DNA of 64,000 nucleotides from positions 1,922,001 through 1,986,000 of the forward strand of contig JAAKBF010000007.1 in the NCBI GenBank assembly GCA_012656075.1. The letters run 5' to 3'. Within the stretch, counting starts at the first letter, position 1; the number at the start of each line of letters is the position of its first letter. Below the pieces are notes generated by a model. That model saw only the letters and a list, made by a program, of their open reading frames with translations. It was not told the DNA's origin and ran no database searches. This DNA comes from Phytophthora hibernalis (lineage: Eukaryota > Oomycota > Peronosporomycetes > Peronosporales > Peronosporaceae). Positions 33,490 to 44,622 of the stretch are shown in pieces. Position numbers and translations under genes: made by a program.

Positions 33490-33868
33490 GTCTGTGGAGG
33501 CTTCTTGGAGGTGTGCGCGACGCCCGGGAAATTGCGAAATGCCTAGAGTCTGTGGCTGCGCGACCATTTGGCGAGGCCCCGGCTCGTGCGTGGCAGTTCG
33601 ATGGTTCAACCAGGCCGGTATTCACGGGGAAATACAGTATTGCGGGGTGTATAATCAAATATTCTATACAAGCAGAGTGTGTGTCTCGATCGACTATGAA
33701 AGGGAATCCGAGATATAAAGGCTCTAATTCCGCCCGCGATCTCTGATTGGATGCGGACGTACGTGGCCGGTCCAATGCCTTGCAGTCGTGAATTTCACGG
33801 CGTGAAGGAAGGTGATGGGTATTGCCTGCAATTTGGTCGGCGGTGACACGCAAGTCCGGGCCTTGATC

Positions 33869-33891
33869 ATGCAATGCATGATGCATTGCAT
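33869..33891. repeat. Perfect 11-bp inverted repeat
   Basis: ATGCAATGCAT, one G, then ATGCATTGCAT. It lies 380 bp upstream of the citrate synthase start. It could be a dimeric protein-binding site or chance. Confidence 0.6.
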
Positions 33892-36288
33892 TCCGTGCGA
33901 AGCTGCGTTTAACGCGAGGTCTGCCTGCACAAGAGGTCCCGCGCTGCGTTTTCGCAGATGACCGCCAACGTCGCCGGAAGCGCAACGCCGCCGTACGACA
34001 GTCGCGCTCGGACTCCACGCGTCGAGACGGCGGAGCTGAAGCTGACGAGTCAAACATTGTCGAGAACACCAACCCCCAACTCTCCACGAATTTGACGTCC
34101 GAAGCACCGGATTTGCTTCAGAGGCTGCTTGGCGTTGATGGCGCCGCCGGCTGAGCTTGAAGCTCAGCTCAGCTCCGCTCCGAATGTCGCGCACCGCTCG
34201 TTTGCAGGTCTTGCGCACCAAGCAGCGTTGACGGAGCAGTGCCCCTGCTCGTGTGTACTTTGAAGTTGTTTAACGAGTACAGTCCCTTTACAAAATGATC
34301 CTGTACATAAGATAACCTGTATCATTTGATTCGTGTTTACACGGAGCTCTACTTTACAACTGTTAAAGGACCCGTATTATCCGATACTCTGTATGTTAGT
34401 CTATTTACAAGGTCTCCGCAGCTGAAGACGAGTACTATATGGCGCTCAGTCAAGTTTTCAGGTGCAAACTTCGAGTCTAGAAAAGGGGGACTAGGGGGAT
34501 GAGCTCGCCACCCCGGCTATGAGCGCTTCAGACTTTACAGCCTGCACGTTGTTGCTTGGGCTCCACTGGAGCATACATGTACCGTACACTCGACGATATT
34601 CGCGTTGAACATGCGCTGCTGATCCTGCAACTGGCTCGAGGGCAGTGGCCAAATCGCCGTCATTTAAATCCATGGCGCGGCTCATGCAAGACCTGACCAA
34701 GGCTGCGGCGGTGGCCACTTCCAGATCGGCCTTCCAGCGGAACTTCCAGGCGGCAACCCCGTGCCATATGCCGACACTGGAGACTGTGAGCGCGCTGCAG
34801 TTCTGTTTGTAAGCTGCTCGAGCTGCTGACGATGAAGGTGTCGTCGTGGGTCGTCCTGTGCTGGTGGTGCAGGCAAATAGCACAGGGCAATGCGAGCGTG
34901 ACGAGGGCGTTGCGGCAACAAGTACTGTACAGGCTTTGCCGGTTGCAGAATGCAGAATACAGCAACCTGGCAAGGCTGCAGACAACTTGTTGCACCCAGG
35001 GCGGACCATTTCCGCGTAACTTGTCTCGCTGCTCACGTATCGTGTAAGCTGATGATCCCAGTGAATTGCAGGAGGCAAGAATTCATCGTGGTTTGACATG
35101 GAAGTTCGTGAGTGTTCGCCAGCGCTTTGCCTCGATATTTACTGCGCCAGCAACTCGGTTCCGCCTGGGATCATTTGCATTGACGTGGAGACCTGTGTTT
35201 CCCGTGGGTTCGGTGCTATCGATAGATGATGGCCAGCCTCAAGCGTTGCGTGGCTACTTGGTCGCATGAGGGGCGTGCAGTCCGCTCGTGTCATGTCGAG
35301 AGCAAACGATTTACGTGCTTTGGAGCCGAAGCTTACGAGTCCTACGGACATCAGCGCTACATTGAAGATGTCATGGTATTAATAACGCGTTTGCAATGCT
35401 GTCGGCGACAGGCGAAATCGTATGACGTCCGCATTTCCTCTGCAAAGTAAAGTAACACGCGCGGGTGCGAACTGCCCGCCCCCACCGAACCGCGGCTATT
35501 CCTACGTTGGCGCCAGTCTGAACGTGCGCAGCTGATGTCGAGGCGGGGTCAAGTGGTGGCGTGTGGGCAGCTTCACTGATGCACCTCTGAACCTTCAAAT
35601 AAGCAGACGCGAGAACGTTTCAACTTGAAATTCAAGCAAAGGTCAAACTGCGCTCGTTGGCGAGCTGTCGCGCATTGGAAGCGAACGTCGTGCGCTGCAA
35701 TTCTTGAGAGAAGATACTTTCCAGGCCCGGAATTGCTGCTCGGCGCTTGCATTTTTGCGCCACCGGAGCCATCTGGCAGAGGCGATTGGATGATCCTCTC
35801 CTCCGCGCTCGATTGGATGTGGCGGCCATCATCCCCAGCGAGTTTTGTATCCATACCTTGATTCGCACAACTATTAATACGCGTCGAGCGAAGTGGTTCA
35901 TGCAACCAAAGTAGAGGGTCTGTGGTTTAAAGATCCGTGTGCGCAGCACGCAGGGTTTAAGTTAAACCCAGGGCCAAACGATGCTCCTCGAGATCAGAAC
36001 GTTACCGAGTCAAGCGTACCCATTCAAGTCCGTGTCGCACCGCAACGTCCGACTAGGTCTGTTGACGAACGCCGCGCTTCAAGTCGAGTCTCTGCCAGGA
36101 GTCATTTTGAATTCGCGCAATGGAATTTTGCATCGGCAGCTCGGCTTTGGCGGTGGAGGAGGCGAAGGCCATTTTGGGGTGTCCGTAGAAATTTGATGTG
36201 GGAAATTTGCGCCTGGCTTGCAAGTCCAGCGGCAACTTCAGCCTCTGTTATGGGGACCCGCTCTATGCCGTAACCAACGTTTACCGGA

Positions 36289-36324
36289 AACCTTTCCTTT
36301 CACTCAAGGCAACCTTTCCTTTCA
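36289..36324. repeat. 14-bp direct repeat upstream of chitin synthase
   Basis: AACCTTTCCTTTCA occurs exactly twice, at 36289-36302 and 36311-36324, about 185-220 bp upstream of the start codon. A possible promoter element. Confidence 0.6.
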
Positions 36325-36424
36325 GTTCGATTGCCTTGAGCCAGGAGATGAACCAGATGTCGCTTGCCGGAAACCGTAGTCTATGCCGCTGAGGAAACAC
36401 CCGCCAGAAGCAACTAAGAGCGCA

Positions 36425-36434
36425 CCTCATTTCG
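36425..36434 (+). promoter_or_regulatory. Candidate oomycete initiator (CTCATTTCG)
   Basis: CCTCATTTCG resembles the oomycete transcription initiator core (YCAYTYY) and lies about 80 bp upstream of the chitin synthase ATG at 36509. Weak evidence from one short match. Confidence 0.25.
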
Positions 36435-36508
36435 AGGCAGCACAGTTCATCTCGCGATTTCGCCCCGACTTGGCAAGTGCTCAAGTGCAAATTAGCAACG
36501 AAGTTCTG

Positions 36509-39252
36509 ATGAGCGGCGGCCCGCCCCCTTCCTCCGGTTTCGCGCGGCTCCCGCCCATTTCGCAGGCGCCGCGCTCGTCCATGATGTCGGTCGAGTACGA
36601 CGGCATCCCGCTGCCCCCGCCCAGCATCCGCTCGTGCGGCTCGCAGCAGTACGTGACGAGCTACATCCCCACGGGCGCCGCCTTCCCGTCGGGCAGCGTG
36701 CAGGACATGTTCTCGAGCATGAAGTCGTACGCGAGCGCAACAGACCTCGTGCGAACGTACAGCGAAATCCCGTCCGTGGAGGAGGCGCTCGTGACGCTCG
36801 ACCGCGCCGCAGTTGCGCTAAATGCGCGACGGTATCGCGACGCCCTGAAACTTTACCTCGAAGGCGGCTACGCCATGGCGAACGTGGCTGAGAGACAGGC
36901 GAACCCGAAAATCTGCAACTTGCTCACGAGCAAAGGCTTCGAGACGCTCAACTGGTGCGCGAAACTTTGCGATTGGATTGAGGGCGGGTTAAGGAGAAGC
37001 ACCCGCGCCCCGGAGTGCATAAAGTCGGTATCCCCGTGTCCAACTGGGACGAGGACTGGGTCGGACCCTATCTGGACGAAGAAGAGGCGCGCCGGATGTG
37101 GTACACACCAGTTTACTGTCCGCACCCGATCGACTTTTCCAACATGGGGTACCGGTTACGCTGCGTAGAGACGGGCCGACGTCCGCGACTGATGATATGC
37201 ATCACCATGTACAACGAAGGCCCGCAGCAGCTCAAGGCGACGCTCAAGAAGCTGGCCAACAACTTGGCGTACCTCAAGGAGCAGGACGCGGGTCATGATA
37301 AGGCGCTGTCTGAGACATTCAAGGGCGACGACGTGTGGCAGAACGTACTGCTTTGTATCGTGGCGGACGGCCGCGAACAGGTGAACGACAAGATGCTGGA
37401 CTACCTGGAAGCTGTCGGACTGTACGACGAAGACCTGCTGACCATCAACAGCGCCGGTATTGGCGCGCAATGCCATCTGTTCGAGCACACGCTGCAGCTG
37501 TCGGTGAACGGCAAGTGTCTGCTGCCTATTCAGACGGTGTTCGCACTGAAGGAGACCAAGTCCAGCAAACTGGACTCGCACCACTGGTACTTTAACGCCT
37601 TCGCAGAGCAGATCCAGCCAGAGTTCACGGCTGTGATGGACGTGGGCACGATGCTCACCAAGTCGGCTTTGTACCATTTGCTATTTGCTTTTGAACGTAA
37701 CCACCAGATTGGAGGAGCCTGCGGACAATTGACGGTTGAGAAACCGTTCGAGAATTTGAGCAACTGGGTCATCTCGGCGCAGCACTTCGAGTATAAGATC
37801 TCGAACATCCTCGACAAGTCCTTGGAGAGCTGCTTCGGCTTTATCAGTGTCCTGCCTGGAGCGTTTTCAGCTTACCGGTATGAGGCGATTCGAGGAGCCC
37901 CGCTTGACGCGTACTTCCAGACACTCAATGTTGATCTGGACGTGCTCGGACCGTTCATTGGCAACATGTACCTGGCAGAAGACAGGATCTTGTCGTTTGA
38001 AGTGGTGGCACGAAAGAACTGCAACTGGACGATGCACTACGTGAAGGACGCGGTTGCTCGCACGGATGTCCCGCACGACCTCATTGGGCTGATTTCGCAG
38101 CGCAAACGCTGGTTGAACGGCGCGTTCTTCGCGACACTGTTCAGCATTTGGAATTGGGGACGAATCTACTCCGAGAGCTCGCACACTTTCATGCGTAAGG
38201 TGGCATTCTTGTTTTTCTACGGCTATCACCTGTTGTACACGGCGTTCGGCTACTTCCTGCCGGCAAACCTGTACCTCGCGCTGTTTTTCATCGTGTTCCA
38301 GGGTTTTCAACAGAACCGCCTCGAGTTTGTTGACACGTCGGACTACTCGCAAACCGTGTTGGACTGCGCTGTGTACATTTACAACTTCGCGTACCTGTTC
38401 GGACTCCTCATGCTGATTATCATTGGTTTGGGTAACAACCCGAAGCACATGAAGCTCACGTACTACTTTGTTGGCGCCGTGTTTGGCGTCATGATGATGC
38501 TGTCGTCTTTGGTGGGTCTCGGCATCTTCTTCTCGACTCCGGCAACGATTAACTCCATCGTGGTTTCAATTCTCACCGTTGGCGTGTATTTCATCGGTTC
38601 GGCACTGCACGGTGAGGTGCACCACATCTTCATGACGTTCACGCACTACACGGCGTTGATTCCGAGTTTCGTGAACATCTTCACAATCTACTCGTTCTGC
38701 AACCTTCAGGATTTGTCGTGGGGTACCAAGGGTCTGCACGATGATCCGTTGCTGGCTGCCTCTCTGGATGAGACCGAGAAGGGCGATTTCAAGGATGTAA
38801 TTGCCAAGCGCCGTGCGATGGAGGAGCGCCGCCGCGAAGAGAAGGAGCGAGCGGACAACAGGAAGAAAAACTTCGAGGCCTTCCGTACCAACGTGCTGCT
38901 CACGTGGGCGTTCTCGAACCTTATTTTGGCGCTCTTTGTCGTGTACTTTACCGACTCGTCGACGTACATGCCTGTGCTGTACTACTTCGTGGCCAGCATC
39001 AACTCGTGCCGCCTGCTGGGCTGCATTGGCCACTGGATCTACATTCACACGGCTGGACTGCGCGGTCGTGTTCTCGACAAGTCTGAGTGCGGCAATGGCA
39101 CGGGCCGCTACCCGCAGAACTCGTACATTCAGCTGGACGAACACTACGCTGCTTTAGCAGAGGATCAGCGCACGTATGCCTCCGGACGTACCAATGCGTC
39201 ACTGGGTTCCAGCCACTCAGTGCGTATCAACGACATTTCCTCGGCCGCGTAA
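36509..39252 (+). CDS. CHS: Chitin synthase (GT2) with N-terminal MIT domain
   Basis: This membrane enzyme polymerises UDP-GlcNAc into chitin or chito-oligosaccharide. From the ATG at 36509 (MSGGPPPSSG) a Pro/Ser-rich leader is followed by a MIT domain at about residues 89-160 (ALVTLDRAAVALNARRYRDA), a trafficking domain known from oomycete chitin synthases. The GT2 core follows: MICITMYNEGPQQLK, ADGREQVND, the acceptor-side EDR in MYLAEDRILSFE and the product-binding QRKRWLNG. The C-terminal half has several hydrophobic transmembrane stretches and a charged loop rich in Arg and Glu near 38790-38870. The leader/MIT frame and the catalytic frame differ by one base at the GAGGGCGGG run near 36980-36988; one missing G explains it, giving about 914 aa. 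An upstream in-frame ATG at 36383 is less likely. Confidence 0.92.
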
Positions 39253-39525
39253 GCTGACGCCAACCGAGAGAAACATGCCCACCTCAAGTGCTCTGCTGCG
39301 ATCGAATGCAGTTACCACGCAAAGAGGTCCCAGCAACAAGCTGCAACAACCAAACCACATTAGCACAAGCGAACAAGTCGAACAGTTGTGAGTCAAGTCT
39401 AGTCCAAGATGCATTGCACGTTTATAAATCGCCGACATTGCCATACAATTTCCAATTTGCACTCCATTGATCTTCGGTCTCCCTTCCTTGTCATCAGGGG
39501 TCGCGTATCTTTTTTGATTAGCAAA

Positions 39526-39897
39526 ATGGCGCTGAGAGGTGAAGATGCTGCGACTTCGCTGCTCGGGACTTGGGAAAGCAATGAGGCTTTCGGTAATACA
39601 GCACTGGACTGGTCGCAAGCTGTCAAGGACAAACGTGTGCAGTTGCAACTCACGTTCGAGTCCGGCGACAAGTACAAGTTCCACTTGGTTTCGAAAGAAG
39701 GCGAGGCGGACGTGACGTCCGACTTCCACCACGTTGTCGCGAGCGAGGGTTCTTACACGCTGCAAGGTGAGAACAGGATCGTCATTCATGGAGACACTTC
39801 CGGGATCAAGTGGATGTTTTTGTTCGAAGAGGAGGACAGTCTCCGGATCCGGTACGATTCTTTTTTAGGATTGTTGACAAGTGCTGATGAAGGTTGA
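39526..39897 (+). CDS. Small conserved-looking protein of unknown function
   Basis: The ATG at 39526 (MALRGEDAATSLLGTWESNE) opens a 123-aa frame. It has alternating hydrophobic and polar residues suggesting beta strands (VQLQLTFESGDKYKFHLV, YTLQGENRIVIHGD), an LLGTW start reminiscent of lipocalin or calycin folds, and no signal peptide or membrane segment. The frame also extends upstream to 39409, but without features. Codon use resembles that of the neighbouring genes. It lies between chitin synthase (same strand) and the Aven homologue, with which it converges. I do not recognise the family; the beta-barrel idea is only an impression from the pattern. Confidence 0.6.
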   Translation: MALRGEDAATSLLGTWESNEAFGNTALDWSQAVKDKRVQLQLTFESGDKYKFHLVSKEGEADVTSDFHHVVASEGSYTLQGENRIVIHGDTSGIKWMFLFEEEDSLRIRYDSFLGLLTSADEG

Positions 39898-40035
39898 TGT
39901 AGACTCGAAGGAGCAAAGCGCTGGGGGAGATGCAAGGGTGTGGACGTCATTTACTTCGCCCGAGTGAAGCAAACGCCGTAGTGTCGGTGCATCGAGGTCT
40001 CGGTGAGTTGCAGTTCAGAGCTTTTAATAATGTTG

Positions 40036-40852
40036 CTACATGTCCAGGACGTCGTCCAGCCAGTCTTCCAGTTGTTCCGTTTCAGCAGGAGTCCTTGTAG
40101 GAGCTGGTGTAGCAACAGTTATCGTCTTCACTGCCGATTTGTCACCACTAGAAGTCGACACACTCAGGTTGAGCAAGAAGTCCAGCTCCTCGTCTCCCTT
40201 CGATGAATCTGCCGGTGCTACCATCTTAGCACCAACAGGATCCGCCGCACTCGTTCCTTCATTAACACCCTCTTCATCCTCGCTATCATCTTCACTCTGC
40301 GGCTCGAATGGCAAGTCCATCTAACCACAACAAGCGTCAGAGATTCACCTATAACTACCGTATTTTTGCACGAACTCACACAATATTTCGGGTCCATCCG
40401 GTACCGAACATCGGGCGTCACGAGCTGCAACTGCGACGCGATCCAGTGCAAGTCCTGCAGCGTGCAACACGTGAGAAAAGACTATAAAAACGAAGAAATC
40501 GACGTACCAGCACTCCAACAGCTCCACTATCCTCTGCAGCCTCGTCCTTCTCCTCCCACTGCTTCATGACGCGGCTCTGGAAGTGCTCGCCAGGTGTGGC
40601 TCCCATCTGCTCCCTGTAGTTGCGCTCCGACGCGAAGAACTGTGTGCGTCCGCCTTCGACTCCGACGTCTGCCACTTGCTCGTCGTCTGCGGCCTCTCGC
40701 TCTTCGAAGCGGAACGCGTTGGAGCCCAAATTTCGCAGGTGGGAAGGCCTTCCTCTTGAGGACCCACTGCCGCGTCCTCCGGTTGTATCGCCTCTTCCTC
40801 GAACGCGGCCACGCCCGTGCGTCGCGCGATATTTGACCTGCGACCGCCCCAT
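40036..40852 (-). CDS. AVEN: Aven-like protein (cell-death/checkpoint regulator homologue)
   Basis: Three exons: 40852-40508, 40454-40380 and 40320-40036, with GT-AG introns of 53 and 59 nt, giving 234 aa. The N-terminus is an RG/RGG-rich segment (GRGRVRGRGDTTGGRG). It is followed by LGSNAFRFEE, a central DPKY motif, and a C-terminus with EELDFLLNL and QLEDWLDDVLDM. Animal Aven proteins share the RGG start, an FRF-like motif, an EEL-x-LLNL motif and a terminal LEDWLD. In animals Aven inhibits apoptosis, activates ATM/ATR signalling and, through its RGG box, affects translation of G-quadruplex mRNAs. The role in oomycetes is unknown. The reading frame is intact across both introns. Confidence 0.75.
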
Positions 40853-41689
40853 GATCCAACTCTAGCCTGTTTCGTTTATTAAAAAATGTTCGAAAGCGGC
40901 ACATTCACATTGTTTGCTCAAAAATTGTGGTATGTGAGTGAATTCCATAAATATTTGGGAAAGCGTTGGAACACGTATGATTGGCTGAAATGTAGATTGC
41001 CTCCAATTTTTAAATAGTATAATATTTCGCGCCAATTTTAAAAATAGTACAATACGAAAACGAGCAAAACGTACTTTGTTTATTGACAAATTTAAAAGGT
41101 ATTTTCACGCGTCGACAAGATCGATATCGCCGTACCAATCTCTTTGCCATTGTTCGCCCTCAGGAAACGCTCGCTGGTTCCCTCGCCACGCACGAGCGAG
41201 CGAGTCGGTAACACTGTTGAAGTCATCGCCGTGGTTTTTGTGAGGTCGGGCGACGAAGCCTCACGCAGTATCCGGATAGGCGACCGCGATCGGAGTGAAC
41301 ATGCTGCGGGGTAAGCGCATTGAGGTGGAGCTGCAGGCGAAGAGAAAATAGGGTCTGATCACGAGAAGGAGCTTCCTCTATCGATGAGGTTTTGCGAGAT
41401 TTGCCTAAGCCCCTGGGATAAGGTAACGAACGAATAGACTTTCGCTGTGGTATCATTTGCCAATACTATAGGATTCAACCACAGTGATATGAATGTTCCG
41501 GTAGCGAATTCGAGCGTCTTGTCCTTTTTAAAAACAAACAGCTTTCGTACCGGTAACTAGACTGACAGTGGCAGAGACACTCGAATCAATTCAAAAAGCA
41601 AAAATAAAAAAAACTACAACACTCGTGATGAAATCAACTCCGTTGTTCATTAGTGGTGGATCGCACCTCCAAAAGGTCTAGGAAGTAGT
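40853..41689. other. AT-rich intergenic region
   Basis: It includes the Aven promoter side and the 3' flank of the S8e gene. An AT-rich patch at 40870-41090 has repeated A/T runs, but no inverted repeats were confirmed. No gene seen. Confidence 0.5.
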
Positions 41690-42532
41690 TTACTTCTTCG
41701 ACTTCTTGGTGGCGAGCTTGCGCTGGTAGAACTCCAGCTCCTTGCCTTCCAGCAGATAGCCATCAGCGCGTCCGGACTGGCCGGGGCGCGACGAGATGAC
41801 AGCGAGCAGACGGCCAGAAGTGACCTGCTCGTCGATCTTGGGGTCGAGCACGCGCGTGCGCTGACGGGCGGCCAGCTTGCGGAGCACGTGGTCCGACTTC
41901 TTGACCACCTCCTCCTCGGCCTTCTCCGCGTTCTTCTTGACGCCGATCTTGACGCCGTAGTGGGCCTCGTACCACTGACGGAACGGGGTGGCGTCGATGA
42001 GCACCACGGCGCCCTTCACGAGCGTCTTGGTACGCACAAGCTCATTGTTCGAGGCGTTGTAGACCACGTCAAGGATACGCGTCTTGCGAGCGCAGACCTC
42101 CGTGCCCCACGAGAAGTTGCCCGTCTCCAGGTGCAGAGCGCGGAACTTCAGGTGGCCGCCGCGAACGCGCACCGTGTGCACGCGCTTGCCGCCGAGCTTC
42201 GTGTTGGCCGGCTGGCGACCGAGCTCGAATTTCCTTTTCTTGCGGAACTGTTTGCGCTTGCCACCAGTTTCGCGGCGCTTGTGGCGCGAATCGCGAGAGA
42301 TACCTGTAATCATCTGAGACATTAGAAACTGACCATCACTCTGCGAAAATGGACACCATGGGGACGGAGCACGCGGACTCGAATGCTGCACGACGAGGAA
42401 ACAGCAGAGAGTCCGCGCGGGGCGACGTGGGGAGTGCTACAGGGCAGCTCAGACCCGACAGCAGCCGCATGCGCACGTGGTAGCAGCATCTCCGTCCGCT
42501 GAGCTCCTGATTCAAGGCGGAAGCTTACCCAT
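41690..42532 (-). CDS. RPS8: 40S ribosomal protein S8e
   Basis: This component of the small ribosomal subunit binds 18S rRNA. Exon 1 is only ATGG (42532-42529). A 225-nt intron at 42528-42304 (GTAAGC ... TTACAG) joins it to exon 2 at 42303, giving MGISRDSRHKRRETGGKRKQ, the invariant S8e start. The product is 205 aa and very basic, with FELGRQPANTKLG and RKTRILDVVYNASNNELVRT typical of the family, ending in a Lys-rich tail. The alternative of starting inside the intron sequence would add an unrelated leader and is rejected. The start codon lies 218 bp from that of the divergent primase gene. Confidence 0.96.
42304..42528 (-). other. Intron after the fourth coding base of RPS8
   Basis: 225-nt GT-AG intron right after ATGG. 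It is longer than most introns in the window. Confidence 0.85.
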
Positions 42533-42750
42533 GATTCCGACGGAGTAATTTCGGTACTGTGGAGACGGAGAGGCTGGCGGAAGACTCGAGCCTTCGCAGC
42601 CAGTCAAAACAGTGGTGGGGATAAACCCCGTTGAATCGGATTGGAGTTGGTGTGGTGGACACGATTTTATGGTTGCGGACTTTCAGCCAATCCACGTGCG
42701 TAACCGCTACCCGCCATTTTTGCCGCGCCAATTTGCATCTGGAAGTGACC
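42533..42750. promoter_or_regulatory. Shared divergent promoter region of RPS8 and PRI1
   Basis: 218 bp separate the two start codons, so both 5' UTRs and promoters must lie here. No specific site is called. Confidence 0.6.
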
Positions 42751-44273
42751 ATGCCGCAAGAGGACTTCTCCGCGGAGCTGCTGCAGCTTTATTATGGTAT
42801 GTGAGCGTGTCCAACTTCTTCTATCAGATAGAACACGCTCTTGCGCATCTAATGAGCCCTCATTTGTCTCCAACTACGCTCTCTAACCTCTGTAATTCCT
42901 TGCAGATCGACTCTTCCCGTACCCGCAAATGACCCAATGGCTCAGCTACGACGGCGGTGCGTAATTTACTCTTTGTTATGCAATTACAGTGATCTAACTG
43001 TGTAGATGTATAGGGGAGGAGTTCTTCTTCCGTCGTGAACTGTCCTACACGCTCGAGAATGACACGTACATCCGATACAAGGCCTTCCACACTGCCGAGG
43101 AGCTCAAGAGCAGCATGAGCAAGACGTTACCCTTCAAAATTGATATCGGAGCGGTGTTCTCCGTGTCACCTGCTGACAAGGGCAAGGTCAGTGCCGCAGA
43201 CTTCACTCCCGAGCAGCGCGAGCTCGTGTTTGATATCGATCTTACGGACTACGACGACATTCGCACGTGCTGTGAGGGTGCCGCCATCTGCAATCGCTGC
43301 TGGAAGTTTATGGTCGCGGCGGTCGAAGTGCTCAACGCGGCGCTGCGCGAGGACTTTGGCTTCGAGCACCTGCTCTGGGTGTACTCTGGCCGTCGTGGTA
43401 TCCATTGCTGGGTCGCGGATGAAAATGCTCGCGCGCTGGAGAATGAGGCGCGGTCGGCAGTGGTGGGATACTTGACGCTCGTGGAAGGCAACGAAAACTC
43501 TGCTCGTAAAGTGAAGCTCCGGGAACCGCTGCATCCGTCACTCGAGTGAGTTGTTAGTGTTTCTATGGAGGCTTGGCGGAACCATTACTAATATTGTGTG
43601 TTGCTGGAATTTTAGTCGTGCTTACCGCCTGCTGGAGCCGATGTTTGAGGGCATGATTCTGTCGGAAGAGGGCCAGGGGATTATGTGCGCAGAGAAGCAG
43701 TGGGCCAAACTGCTGGCGATGGTACCAGATGAGGACATCCGTGCCAACATGACCCGTCGTTGGGGTGCCACAAACTGCAGCTCTAGCCCGGGCGAAAAGT
43801 GGCGTGAACTCAGAGACGCCGTGGACAAGCAGGTGCTGAAGAATGCCAATGCCATGCGAAGCGGTAGCAGCCTCAAGCGACCGGCACCTAACGGTGACGC
43901 CAACAAGCGCTTCGCCGCGGCTGAGCTGCGCACGTGTCTGCAGGAGATCGTTCTAGCCTACCTGTACCCGCGGTTGGATGCTAACGTGTCCAAACAGCGG
44001 AATCACTTGCTGAAGAGTCCGTTTGCTGTGCACCCCAAGACAGGCCGCGTGTGCGTGCCGATCGATGTGGCTTCCATGGAGGCCTTCGATCCTTTCACGG
44101 TGCCCACCCTGGGCCAGTTGCACGAGGAACTTGACTCCGACGCACCCGATACCAGCATGAAGGAGTATGTCGACTTCTTCGAGTCCTCGTTTCTGAAGCC
44201 ATTGGCCGTGGCCGCCAAGCGGAAAGAGCGCGACGCCCGCGAGAGTGACGCTGCAATGACTGGTGACTGGTAG
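42751..44273 (+). CDS. PRI1: DNA primase small (catalytic) subunit
   Basis: This subunit makes the RNA primers for DNA polymerase alpha. Four exons: 42751-42796, 42906-42956, 43014-43545 and 43616-44273, with short GT-AG introns, giving 428 aa. It starts MPQEDFSAELLQLYY followed by DRLFPYPQMTQWLSYDG. RRELSYTLENDTYIRY and the catalytic ELVFDIDLTDYDD (Asp-x-Asp) follow. Next come the zinc site region CCEGAAICNRCWKF and the nucleotide-binding YSGRRGIHCWVAD, all diagnostic of the archaeo-eukaryotic primase family. The last exon holds the helical C-terminal part. The frame is intact after splicing. It converges with the prefoldin-TPR gene. Confidence 0.95.
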
Positions 44274-44622
44274 AAGAAGCATGTGAGCGAAATGTAGCGG
44301 CGAGTGATAGAATGCACGCAGGCTCAGCTATAGCGGGTAAATATATTGTGTGCCTTTACGGCGTAACTTTCTAGCCCTGCTGTTATTGTGCATCTTGTCA
44401 ACGCTGCTCCGTTGAGACGATACATTGTGCACCGATGTCGTGGATCCAAGTGGAAGTTCATTCGGGCTTAGTTGGATCCTCGGGTCCCTCTCGCTGCTTT
44501 GAAACGGGACACTCGCTTCACAGGTTGCTGTTCAAATAAAATGGATAAGCGTCAGGAACATGACTCGATCTCATGAAAAATAACGCGACGCGAACGTACC
44601 GCTTCGCCGACCGGTTCTAGGC
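44274..44622. other. Convergent 3' region
   Basis: About 350 bp between the primase stop and the end of the prefoldin-TPR frame. It should contain both polyadenylation regions. No gene seen. Confidence 0.5.

Larger units (their letters stand above)
33490..36508. other. 3-kb intergenic region between divergent citrate synthase and chitin synthase
   Basis: This is the largest gap in the gene-rich half. Open frames at 33724-34221, 34491-35099 and 35573-35905, all on the minus strand, have no family motif, no convincing intron pattern and irregular composition, so they are not called as genes. The region holds both promoters, an 11-bp perfect inverted repeat at 33869-33891 and a 14-bp direct repeat near 36289-36324. 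Confidence 0.45.

Noticed and set aside
33724..34221. A 165-codon minus-strand Arg-rich frame upstream of citrate synthase
   Set aside because: Composition follows GC-rich DNA, and there is no recognisable domain.
34491..35099. A 202-codon minus-strand frame in the chitin synthase upstream region
   Set aside because: No motif, no splice pattern, irregular composition and the other frames are also rather open; not supported as a gene.
36383..36508. Upstream ATG of chitin synthase at 36383
   Set aside because: It adds 42 residues without conservation features; the ATG at 36509 starts a typical Pro/Ser/Gly leader and lies close to a candidate initiator.
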